Assembly (NCBI GenBank): GCA_030248195.1
Contig: JASAND010027674.1
Span: 1-64,000 of the forward strand
DNA length: 64,000 bases
Source of the DNA: Trissonchulus latispiculum
Taxonomy: Eukaryota > Nematoda > Enoplea > Enoplida > Ironidae
Direction of reading: 5' to 3'
Positions 1-11,300 of the stretch are shown piece after piece; position 1 is the first letter of the stretch, and every line of letters begins with the position of its first letter. The notes beneath the pieces were generated by a model. That model was given only the letters and a program-made list of their open reading frames with translations, was not told where the DNA came from and made no database searches. The position numbers and the translations under genes are program-made.

Positions 1-60
1 CGCAGCGCCTTTTACACCCATATTATAGGGGGTCGCTCTCGCGCCCCCCTATAATATGTA
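1..60. repeat. Recurring hairpin module (copy 1)
   Basis: Near-perfect stem-loop at 19-58: CATATTATAGGGGG, loop, CCCCCCTATAATATG. The same module recurs near 1674, 5935, 18850 (half) and 31672. Confidence 0.8.
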
Positions 61-1715
61 TGCTCCTGAAGCTATGTATATACGTATATATATAGATAGA
101 TATCTTTCAACAGTAGCAAGCAAGCCAACCACAGCACTCCACAACCAGTTTGAGCATGCAGTTCTATGACAAATGTTGCTCAGCTCGCTCAGGGCTTTCA
201 TTTGGTACCAAATTTGACCATTTTTGAAAAATTTCATTTTTGACCGAAAATCGCCTAAGTCCCCACCCCACCCCACCACAGCACTCTATAGCCACTTTGA
301 GCATGCAGTTCTACGACAAAAGTTGCTCAGCTCGCTGAGGGCTTTCATTTGATACCAAATTTGACCACTTTTGGAAAATTTCATTTTTGACCGAAAATCG
401 CCTAAGTCCCCACCCCACCCCACCACAGCACTCTATAGCCACTTTGAGCATGCAGTTCTATGACAAAAGTTGCTCAGCTCGCTGAGGGCTTTCATTTGAT
501 ACCAAATTTGACCACTTTTGGAAAATTTCATTTTTGACCGAAAATCGCCTAAGTCGCAAAGTGGAAAAAGCACAGCAAGATGGGTGGGTCAGACGGCCCC
601 ATGGCCCCATGACCTCCCACCGACCTGACCCTCCAGATGGCAAAGTGGAACCAGCACAGCAAGATGGGTGGGTCAGACGGCAAAACGGATGCCAGGAATG
701 ACCTGGGCGCACCAGAAAACCCCCTGTATACAATGTTTTGAGGGGCTATGTACAGCCCTATATGGTGTTCCCGGAAGTCGGTACCGACCGGACCCTCCAG
801 ACGGCAAAGTGGAACCAGCACAGCAAGATGGGTGGGTCAGACGGCAAAACGGACACCGGGAATGAGCTGGGCACACCAGAAAACCCCTATAGACAAAGTT
901 TGGAGAGGCATAGTAAAGCCTACTATATACCTCCAGGAAGCGGTTACCGAACTGACCCCTCAGACGGCCAAGTGGAACCAGTCCAGCAACTTGGGCTACT
1001 CGGGCAGCAAAACTGATAGCGGGAATCGATTCTCTGTCTCAAAAAACCTTTGTATGCAAAATTTGAGCAACCCATGTAGCAAAATAAGCGAAAAAATTAA
1101 GTTCAAAGTTCGACCCAGAATTCACCAACTTTGGCCGGCCAGTACCGAAAAATTACGCACAGAGACGGAAAATCATATAGCATTTGAACGACCCCGATAT
1201 GTGTACTGTTTAACCATATAGTCAGTATTACCCCATATATAGCCCAATCTGACTTATTAAGGCGCCTTTGAAGCATACTTTTTGGCCATTTTAGCGTTTT
1301 GGCCGACTTTGGGCCCCAGCCAAAATTTTTTTCCAGCTCTGGGAGGCATAAAAACTAGCTTATTTTCTTATTTTTGATTTGTACTACAAGAATATATATG
1401 GGTTTCATAGGCAAAAATTTTTCTATCTGTAGTTATTCAAGCTACAAAACCCCCTTATGAGACATCAAAAGCGAGAAACCGGAAAAAACATCACTCTCGT
1501 AAGCGATTTTTGGCATAACTTTTTAACGGAAAGTGGTACGGGGATGAAACTTCAGGAACATACTAAACTCGACACGTACAATTTTTTGCACACATAATCT
1601 GCGCAGGATCTGCGCAGGAATCTGCGCAGCTTCTGCGCAGCCTTGTTTTACACGGTCATTCGACCATTTTCACTCATATTAGAGGGGTCGCTACCGCGAC
1701 CCCTATGATACGTAT
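59..1715 (+). repeat. Composite interspersed repeat, copy 1, with two internal tandem arrays
   Basis: Starts TATGCTCCTGAAG and ends in the GGGGTCGC hairpin. Array A (about 125-545) has roughly three units of about 144 bp containing AGTTGCTCAGCTCGCT. Array B (about 615-1015) has three units of about 165 bp containing CAGACGGCAAAGTGGAACC. A unique 3' part contains four TCTGCGCAG-type motifs. The second copy, same orientation, is at 17046-18870. Open frames here (for example 748-1221) are tandem-repeat products, not genes. Confidence 0.88.
1674..1712. repeat. Recurring hairpin module (copy 2)
   Basis: CATATTAGAGGGGTCGC, short loop, GCGACCCCTATGATACG; closes the composite repeat. Confidence 0.75.
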
Positions 1716-2067
1716 GTACTCCGTGTTTTTGAACAGTACTCATACTAGACCCTGCAAAATTTCGCAGACGGAGAAATTAACATTTGTTTTGCCAATCTGC
1801 ATAAATTTAAAAATGTTACAGCTGCTACTATTATATACTTGTTTAAAAACCTAGAGTAAACCATGGAAGCCAAAAATCGAAAATTTTTTGCAGATTTTGG
1901 AATTTTCTGGAAAACCGGATCACCGGGTCAGGGCTCAACCGGGTCACCGGGTCAAGTCTAAGTGACCCGGTTTCAATAAATTAATTCTCATTTGTGCAAT
2001 CAGCCGAACAACAATGATATGAGCTCTTGAGACCAGTGTGGTAGTTCAAAAAAACTGGAAAGCTTAC

Positions 2068-2319
2068 GGCACTAACGCAGCAAGACATCGCATGTTCTTG
2101 ACTGAGAGATTCCTCCTGGTCACATCCATCTTCTAGTATACTCTGAAGAGAAGAAAGACTTTCTGTGGAACGATATCCGCGAAATTTTCCACTACACCGT
2201 CGACTTCCCTTGGACACTAAAATCCAATGACCATCACTGTCGGATGAACCGCCAGAAGAAGCAACGCTTCCAGTTGAGAAATCATCGCTACGTCTGCGTC
2301 TCGGTTGTCGACTGGAATG
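2068..2319 (-). CDS. SCAPER: SCAPER coding exon 7 (last in window)
   Basis: Starts HSSRQPRRRRSDDFSTGS after acceptor TTTTAG and contains SDSDGHWILVSKGSRR, the counterpart of the vertebrate GWETVQRGRPIRSRS segment. I end it at donor GTAAGC after VSA. Without that splice the frame would run to a stop at 1981-1983, an unlikely place for SCAPER to end. Confidence 0.75.
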
Positions 2320-5300
2320 CTAAAATAATCAAAAGAAAACATTAAAAATTACGTATATAACTGTGAAAATGGGCACAGATATAAGACCGTGTGCAAGCCG
2401 TAAGCCGCCTGTAAAAACGTACTATAACCGAAAAAATAGCAGGTATAAATCAAATCAAGCCGTTTGCTATATGGACGAAATTTCGAAATTGGACATAGCG
2501 ATAAGAAACAAACCTGAACTGACAGGTTTTGCCGTTTACCACCGGAAACACTAGACGGCCACAGCAAACAAGGCACTGATGCCACTTTCTTCGGCTGATT
2601 ATAGCAGCGAAGAATGGCGCAAGTACCCAGTTTCTGAAGGCGTTCACGTTCTCGCTGTCTGGCAATATACTGCTGGTTATAGGCCGCTTTCGCTAAAGAA
2701 GCTTTCGTCTGACGAATATCAGAAACAGTTGTAATAGCCCTAGAAGTGGATTTGGCCCCTCCAAATCCAGGACAGTTGTTTTGAGCATACTTTGACGAAC
2801 CACCAGCAGCAGCAGCAGCTTTGGGTGGAAGTGATATGCAACCTAAACGACCAAACAATAGAGGACATAAAACTAGAATTAATTCGGGAAAATGCAATAG
2901 AAGATACTGCTTTCTGATTTTGGATATGAGCACGAGTATTATGATGATGAAACTAGTAAGACGCTAAACATACTCGGTGGTTGTTAGATAGGTAAAAACT
3001 GCTCTGACGGCGGCTACGGTTAATGTCCCCGAGCACAAATTGATTCCCAGGGAATCAAAAACATAGTTCGTTATGTATAAACACAACTACTCAGTGGATC
3101 CAAAGTCAGCCTGTTGAGAGCTTTAGTACACAACCATATCGGGTGAAATTTGATGAGAGCGCGTGTGTGTAGTGGGAAGCCGCTAACGCGCAGACTGCAC
3201 AGCATAGTGTTAGCTTTGATAAACTGTGATTTTATGGTTAGTCCTAAACACTAGCGTAGCCAGAAAAAGTTTTCGAGGGGAGGAATGAAAAAATTGGGGG
3301 GGGGGGTTGGGGCGCCCACCAGAAGCTGAGAAATTTGTTCTACGTATTTAGAGACCTTTATGGAATTATTACAGGTCATTCTCTGAAATTCAAAAATACT
3401 TAAAGCCCAGCACATGATGATGCACCCAAATGATGTAGAAGATGGTCAAAGTACACCAAATAGTGTATATATTTGGTGTATACTCATTTTGAGGTGTGAT
3501 ACACTTATGTCGCGCCGAAGGCGCGAAAACAAGAAATAAAAATGCTCCTCTGGAGCATGAAAAAGTAATATGGGTGATGGTGAGGTTGCAAAAATCAAGA
3601 GAGGACTAGTCTAAAAAATGCTTAATATGGGGGTTAGGTTCAAAAACAGAAGAGGACTAGGTTGTGAGCGAATTAATATGGGCACAGCTTCGCCGAACAA
3701 CCCATATTCGCGGTTTGTAAATGTAAATTATTATGCATATCCACGATACATTTGGTTTATAGTTCATAAATAACCTACAGCTACGGTATGTGCTCGAGCT
3801 TTATTCGAACTTTTATTTTAGCAAACGTTTTCTTCGATAAGTGCTTCATACTAACCAGCGCATTTTACGTATCCATTTATACGGAAAATTTATATTCAAG
3901 AATAATTTAGGACTCTCCCACGAACTTCTATTTCCTCCTGACTTGGACCAATAGCTTTAGCATCATATCCTTAGACCTCTCCTAGTAGTAGAGCCTGCGG
4001 TAGTTCAACACAACAAAATGATGATAATTTACGTATATATTCCTAGCAGCTAGTCTAACAGTACATGCAAACAGCTATATTCGATGAGTATTCAACTGCT
4101 TAAATTTTTTATTGACTGACATTGATAGCTCTAAGCTAAGACGAAACGTGAAATCCCGCGAATATGGGTTGTTCGGCGAAGCTGTGCCCATACTAATTCG
4201 CTCACAACCTAGTCCTCTTCTGTTTTTGAACCTAACCCCCATATTAAGCATTTTTAAGACTAGTCCTCTCTTGATTTTGCAACCTCACCATCACCCATAT
4301 TACTTTTCCATGCTCCAGAGGAGCATTTTTATTTCTTGTCCTTCTGTCATTTTAAAGGATCCCTTTCCAGCAATGCGGTAATGGATACAAGGAGCTTGAA
4401 CAGTGTCATGCTAAACGAGCGTAGTCGATTTACAATATATGTATGCCCCCAACAAAACGCGGAAAAACGCTGTTTTAAGGGGTTTGACCACTGGTCAATA
4501 GGTCACTTCCCTCAATTTCGGCAATATGCCTATTGAAACGAGCGTAGTCGATTTACTATATATGCCCCCGATCAAAACGCCGAAAAACGCAGTTTTAGGC
4601 CGTTTGACCAGTGGTCAATAGGACTCCTAGGCCGTAGTGACCAGTGGTCACTTCCGTCGGTTTCGGCAATATGCCCACTGAAACCAGCGCAGTCGATTTA
4701 CTATATATGCCCCCTACCAAAACGCCGAAAAACGCAGTTTTGGGCCGTTTGACCAGTGGTCAATAGGCCCCGTAGGCTGTAGTGACCAGTGGTCACTTCC
4801 GTCGGTTTCGACGATATGCCCATTGAAACCAGCGTAGTCGATTTACTATATATGCCCCCGACCAAAACGCCGAAAAACGCAGTTTTAGGCCGTTTGACCA
4901 GTGGTCAATAGGCCCCATAGGCTGTAGTGACCAGTGGTCACTTCCGTCGGTTTCGGCGATATGTCCATTGAAACGAGCGTAGTCGATTTACTATATATGC
5001 CCCCGACCAAAACGCCGAAAAACGCAGTTTTAGGCCGTTTGACCAGTGGTCAATAGGCCCGATAGGCTGTAGTGACCAGTGGTCACTTCCGTCGGTTTCG
5101 GCGATATGCCCATTGAAACGAGCGTAGTCGATTTACTGTATATGCCCCCGACCAAAACGCCGAAAAACGCTGTTTACAGTGAGTTTTCCCAACTTTGACC
5201 CTGGGCGAGGTACCACCGGAGCAATGCTGACCAGTGGTCACTTCGCGCGGTATCGGCAGTATGCTCATCGTTTTCAGCGACCCTGATTTACTATATATGG

Positions 5301-8300
5301 GCACCACCCCAAGGCCGAAAAACGCCATTTTTAGTGACTTTTAGGGCATTTCTAGCAAAAGTGGGACTTAGAAACTTTTCGCCCAAACAGGCCAAAAAAA
5401 TGCAAAGTTTGGGCCAATCTCCTGAAAGCTAGGGAGCAAAATTAAAAAATCCCCCTCGTTACTTTATGCACCCCTACTGGTAATTTTCAACAAAAGATAC
5501 TAGACCTCTCCAGCTTCTACCCAGTTCTAGAAAAGTGTGACCAAAATTTGCGAAAAATAGCGAAAGTCCGATTTTGGGACCTTGGCACAGAGCCAAAATT
5601 GGCCAGGTGTCAAAATGACCAAAAAAGGTAGCATGGGGGGATCCTGTCTGCCAACATATAATAGTGGTATGGTGCCAAAATGCCCACATCGTTCCAACAC
5701 TTAGCCGTAAAATGCATTTCCAATAAGCGTTATTCACCGAGAAAAAAAACAAACGCACGGTAACTATCGCCTAGTGCAAAAATTCGAAGTTTCGAATTCG
5801 AACCAAAAGTATGGTGGTACTTGTAGTACTACTCGAGTTGTTTACGATGGTAACCTTTTTACCACCGCCGGACCTCTAATTAGCTGGCACCAGGCCAACA
5901 CGGTCTCCAGGGGGCCGCGCAGACGCCTTTATACCCATATTATGTAGGGGCGCTATCGCGACCCTACATAATTATTTGAAAAATGGGCGCTTCACACGTG
6001 GCAGGGAAAAATTCTTGGGGGTCCACACTTTCGGGGGGGGATCCCCACTTAGCTAGGGAGGGGGCCAATCATGAATAATTTGAACGGCGGACATTTGCCA
6101 CCCGCCGCCCCCGGCTTAAATATTATTAAATAAATTTGAGTAGGTGACGGACGAACGGTTCAAAAGAAGGCATTTCTAAACTTGTTTTGCATTTTCGCGT
6201 AAAATTCAACATCGCGTGAAATTCAACATTTTGCAATTGCACTCTCGAACTGCTAAATTTTAAATTCAGCAATAAATTTTGCCAATGTTAACATTTCGCA
6301 AGTTACGTTGCCAAACGTTAACATTTTGCAAGAGCCGTTACGAAATGTATAATAACATTTAGCAGAATCTCTGCGAAATGTTAACATTGCGCAAAATTCA
6401 ACATTTCGCACAACAGATACATGGTCTGACGAATGCGTTGACGTATGCTGGAGGGGGACTGAGATGCCAACCTCCGTGGGGAAATCCGATGGACACGGAC
6501 CCCATCAAATGGAGATCCCCACAGGTGTCCCCTGGCATCCGTCTGGTCAACGGCGCAAATGGGCTCTGTTCCCGGGGGCATGGCTTAGCCATGTCGAATT
6601 ACACTGATGCCATCCAAGTGCTTAAATTATGCTACCGAGTGTTTCTTTGCCTCTTCCTCATTCTTGCCTATTCCGGCTTTTCTGAATGATGTGCTGCTGG
6701 CTTGTGAATTACGAAGACGTGTGCTGGACTTTGGATGGTTGATGTGCCTCATATAGCCATCTAGGCTGACGAGCCCGGAAATCACAACAACACAACAACA
6801 CAACAACCTGTGCTGGAGGGCGACTTAGATGCCACCTCTGTGGGAAATTCCACGGACATGGACCTCGTCAAATGAAGATCCCCACAGCCACAGGTGTCCC
6901 CTGGCATCCATCTGGTCAACGGCGCAAATGGGCTCTGATGCCGGGGGCATGGCGTTGCCATGTAGAATTGCACTGATGCCATCCAAGTGCTTAAATTATG
7001 CTACTGAGTGGTTGCTTGCCTCTCATCATTCTTGCCTATTCCGACTTTTCTGAATGATGTGCTGGTGGCTAACGAACTACAAAGACGTGTGCAGGACTTC
7101 ATATGGTTGATGTGCTTCATATAGCCTTCTAGGCTGACGAACCCGGAAATCACAACAACAACGTGTGCTGTATTTGTGGATACGGATGTGTCCTCATAAT
7201 ATTGCCGATCGGTCGAGGAGCCCGGAAATTAATACAACAACAACAAAAACGTACACTTTCCACATACCGATTTCCGATACAGTCGTCCGTTTAGCTTTGT
7301 TGTTGGAATCATCTTCCATAGATCTTTCTTCGCTTTTAGACTTTACACGATCCGCATAACTGGTACTGAAGCACGTCGCAGTGAGTGGGGTGGGATCTGC
7401 CACGACAGGTCGTTTGGACGAGTCTACAGCGGAAGACGTCATAGTCATGAGAAGACCGCCAGAAAATTGACCACAGCTATCCGATGTGACAACATCATGA
7501 GATTTAGCATCTGCTTTAGCGGTAAGTGTATCACTGCCTGAGGTAGCCATGGTATTCGTCGAATCCTCCGTTACAGTTTCAGCTTCTGTAACAGCCGACC
7601 GAGGTGTCAGGAGCTCATCGTTATCCTGCGGCGCCGAATCGGCCTCAGCTGATCCAGCATTGCCAGCTTCAGCTTTGGAGACATTTTGTTTCGTTTTCTC
7701 ACTCGAACTCGCATTGTCAGTCTCGTCAAATAGAGTTGTCAAATTGCGACGGGTGCTGCCAGCACTTCCAGACCCAGTCTGCTGCTGACAGTCAGCTTTT
7801 GAAGCTGACTGGGAGCAGATCACTGTTTTTGTCGAAGTAGACGGCGTCTGTACTGGAGTGGAACCGGCGGAGCGAGCCCGTCGAGAAGTCCAGGATGACA
7901 GAACCAGCGGGGTTAAACAATGACTGGCTAGACTTGGCGAGCAAATTGTTGGTTTCCGAATTTCCCATGCAACAGCGTTACGTCTACAATCAAACAAAAA
8001 CTTATACATAAATGCAAGGGTACATATGACAGCTGTCATACTCTAATATAACTCAACAACTGGGGTGGGGGTACTGGGGTCGAATTTGCGGGGATCAGCC
8101 GTTAAAGTAAAGTACAGAGTCTGTACGTTATGACAGCTATCATACTCTATACATTGCAAAGAGGTAAGCTTTAATGTGAGCAATACGAGTTTCGGTGGTG
8201 TTGGATCACTAAATTTTCTTGAAATTCCTAACATTTGTTTAGAAAATTCCGCAACTGTTTAAAAATAAGCTCTGCAAAAACTTTGCCTTCAAGAAGAATT

Positions 8301-11300
8301 CAGTTACTTTAGAAAGAAACGGAAGATGTTTCAGCAGCATGTGAAATTTTGCTACATCGGACTATGTGCAGACTAAATAGTAATCGTTTTTGTGGCAATT
8401 GTGAGTACAAGGTGATTTTATAGTCTACTAAAAATGTAAAATAGCAAATACTGCCATATATAAAATTCCCTAATTGTTATCCTTTTACTTCAACACGTGG
8501 ACAGTTGTGAACAAGGTTTAAAAGTCAAACAAAATCAGGAAAAACGATTTACTAAAGTCTGACCAAAAAATGTAGCAAGCTAAATTGTTTTCATATTCGA
8601 AAGCGTGAAATATGGGAAGTTTGAAAATTCACAGAGGTCAGGTCGTAGCCACGAAATCTTTACATCGCTGGATTCAGCATGTTTGAATTTTCAGATTTAT
8701 CCACTTTCTCTGCATTCGTGTTGTCGAAATTTTAGGCCAAAACGTGGCATTTTCGAAAAAATCAACTTTCAAACTTTGAAAATCTTGAAAACCCACGGTA
8801 TCAGGTGAAACCGGACACCTAGGCGGTCCTGAAAATTCAATCGAATATATAATTCCTTCTTTGACTGGCATTTTTAGTGAGGGTACTTTTCGGAAGCCTC
8901 CACTTTTCGGCATGCCCCACCAACGTTTTTACCAAAAATGCCAGTTTAAGCGAGCCGCGAGCAATAGCCAGTGTAATTCGGAAAGAGGCAAAGGTCAAAG
9001 GATTTTGAAATTAGAAAAACTGAATAACTTTCGCAATTCTTAACGAAAAAATAAAATTTGGTGTGGGGCTTTCAGGCATGAGGAAAATTTCCCTGAAACT
9101 CTCGCGGTTCTAGCATTCACCAATCTTTCTGGCCATATAAATGCGGTGCCCACTGAAGTTGCATAGAAATTTTCGAAATATTTTTCATGAGGAGAAAGAT
9201 CTCTTTACGCCGGTCAGGAAATATATCATAAAAAATTTACGGTAGCTATGTTGAAGCGCATTCGAGGTATAAAAAACAATTTTAATTTGTACATTTTTGG
9301 TCAGACTTAGTTAACTCACTCTTTCTACTAGCCAAACACAATGTTATGTTAGCATAGAAGGAAATCAGAAAAGTTCGTTCAACATTCACAAAAGCTTGCG
9401 ACGAAATGCACAGTACTGGATGGTGCTTCTGACTACGTGTGAGATTTTGGTCTCAGACAAAGAAAAGAACACATCCATTTTATACGTTCACAGCTTTACA
9501 GTATATATAGCTCAAAAGGCAAAGTTTATTTTTGCGAAGTTCGCTCGTGAAGCGAGCGAAATTTCGCTTATCTACCAAAAATTGGCAAAAAAATTTGAAA
9601 TCTAATTTGGACTCAAGATTTGCTGAAGTTCGCTACGTAACGTTTAGCGAAGTTCGCATTATTTCGCGAAATTCGCCAAGATTTAAGCGAATTTCGCGTA
9701 GATTTTAGCAAAGTTCGCGAAGATTTTAGCGAAATTATGCGAACTTCGCAAAACTTTAGTGACACCCTAAAATTGTACTGCTCCGAAAGACTTATAATTA
9801 ACTATTAAATTCTTTTATTCACTACCTTGTACATGTGTTGTGGGAATAAATTTACTTTACTTTACTTTAAACTTCGCTAAACTTTAACGAACTTCGCGAA
9901 GGCAGCAAATCTTGAGTCCAAATTAGATTTTAAAATTTTTTTACGATTTTGACAGGGAGAAAACTCCTCAAATTAACCAGCTAACGATTTCGCGAAGTTC
10001 GCTAATTTTTCGCGAACTTCTCTAAACTTAACGAAATTTCGCTTGCTTCGCGAAGTTTGCGAACTTCGCAAAAAATTAACTTTGTTTTGAGCTATACTGT
10101 AGGTGGTACGGGAAAGTTTTGCCTTGCGTTCAGCCACGACCGCAAATCGGGAAAGGCATAGGATAGGATGGAAATCAAAAAGCTTCTATATCCTGTTAGC
10201 TCGACAGTTCAATAGCATGATAAACTGACTACATATGAGCACGAAATTGCATGGTTATTAAAATGAACAAATAAAATACAAAAACACATATGAAATATAT
10301 AACAACCTAGAATCGCCACTTTCCATCTCCTGTTCTAGGTTCAGATAGCCAATTAAAGCCCAGAAATCTCGTGTGTAGTTTTCCAAAATCATGATGGCTT
10401 CCTAAACAATAACGATAAAACGCACCTGGAAGAGTTATTATGTTGGCAGGTTGATTAAATCAAAAATTTAAGAGGAAATAAATTCAAACACAACTCATAT
10501 TATCGCTAGTATCTGGGTTTACTTTACTGGGAGGCGGCCCCCTCCACTTTTCGAGTTTCCCCCACTGTATGTGTAGAAAATAGGCTACTGTTACTGCATT
10601 TTTAGACCATTTTATTCCCCCACTTTTGGACCTCCCCCACTAGGGGGGGCACTTTTTTCGCCTAAAATAAACCCAGAGTATTACTTCGGATGCTGTAAAA
10701 CTGCTTGCCACCCGACGCCTTTATGGGATTTTGGGGTTCTGCCCATTCCCTAAATATATAAAACTGAAATGTGGGTATTATTCAAAAATCCTCCAGTTTT
10801 TCCAGATACATTTAGCTCATATAAACACGAATTTCGCAACTTGTTTGTGCAAAAGGCCGCTTACACATTCAATTTATCGCAGTTTCAAGACTCTTCTCTA
10901 CTCCTTTCAACTAGATTGTAACCTCCTCAAACAGAAGACCTGCAACAATCTTAGCGACTGCATAGTGTCCCCTATATTTATACGTAATATCGCACGCAAT
11001 TAGTGTTTATCTAACCCATCCCTTACTTTACATTCAATGACACTGCGGTCAGCACAACAAGTGTCATAGATGGCATCCACAGCTCGCCTTAAGTTATCAA
11101 ACATAAATGACCAGTAGCGGGCACGAATGTCCAAATCCTGAGACTTGGTGACATCCGAAGACGTCGGAGTAGATGATGAAGTAGGGCCGGAAACAGGAGA
11201 CAGAATGCTACGACCTAAAGCAGAACTCCCACAGAGACGAGTAGGCCGAGCACCACATCCAGCGGCAACAGCAGCAGCAGATACCGCAGAGGGATTGGCT

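Noticed and set aside
748..1221. 157-codon open frame at the left end
   Set aside because: It reads through tandem array B; the peptide repeats with the DNA unit and is interrupted in copy 2.
1981..2067. Stop codon at 1981 as the end of SCAPER
   Set aside because: SCAPER proteins are far longer, and a good GTAAGC donor lies at 2067; the gene most likely continues left.
2349..2933. 194-codon minus-strand frame taken as one exon
   Set aside because: Only 2842-2514 fits splice sites and phase; the rest reads into intron.
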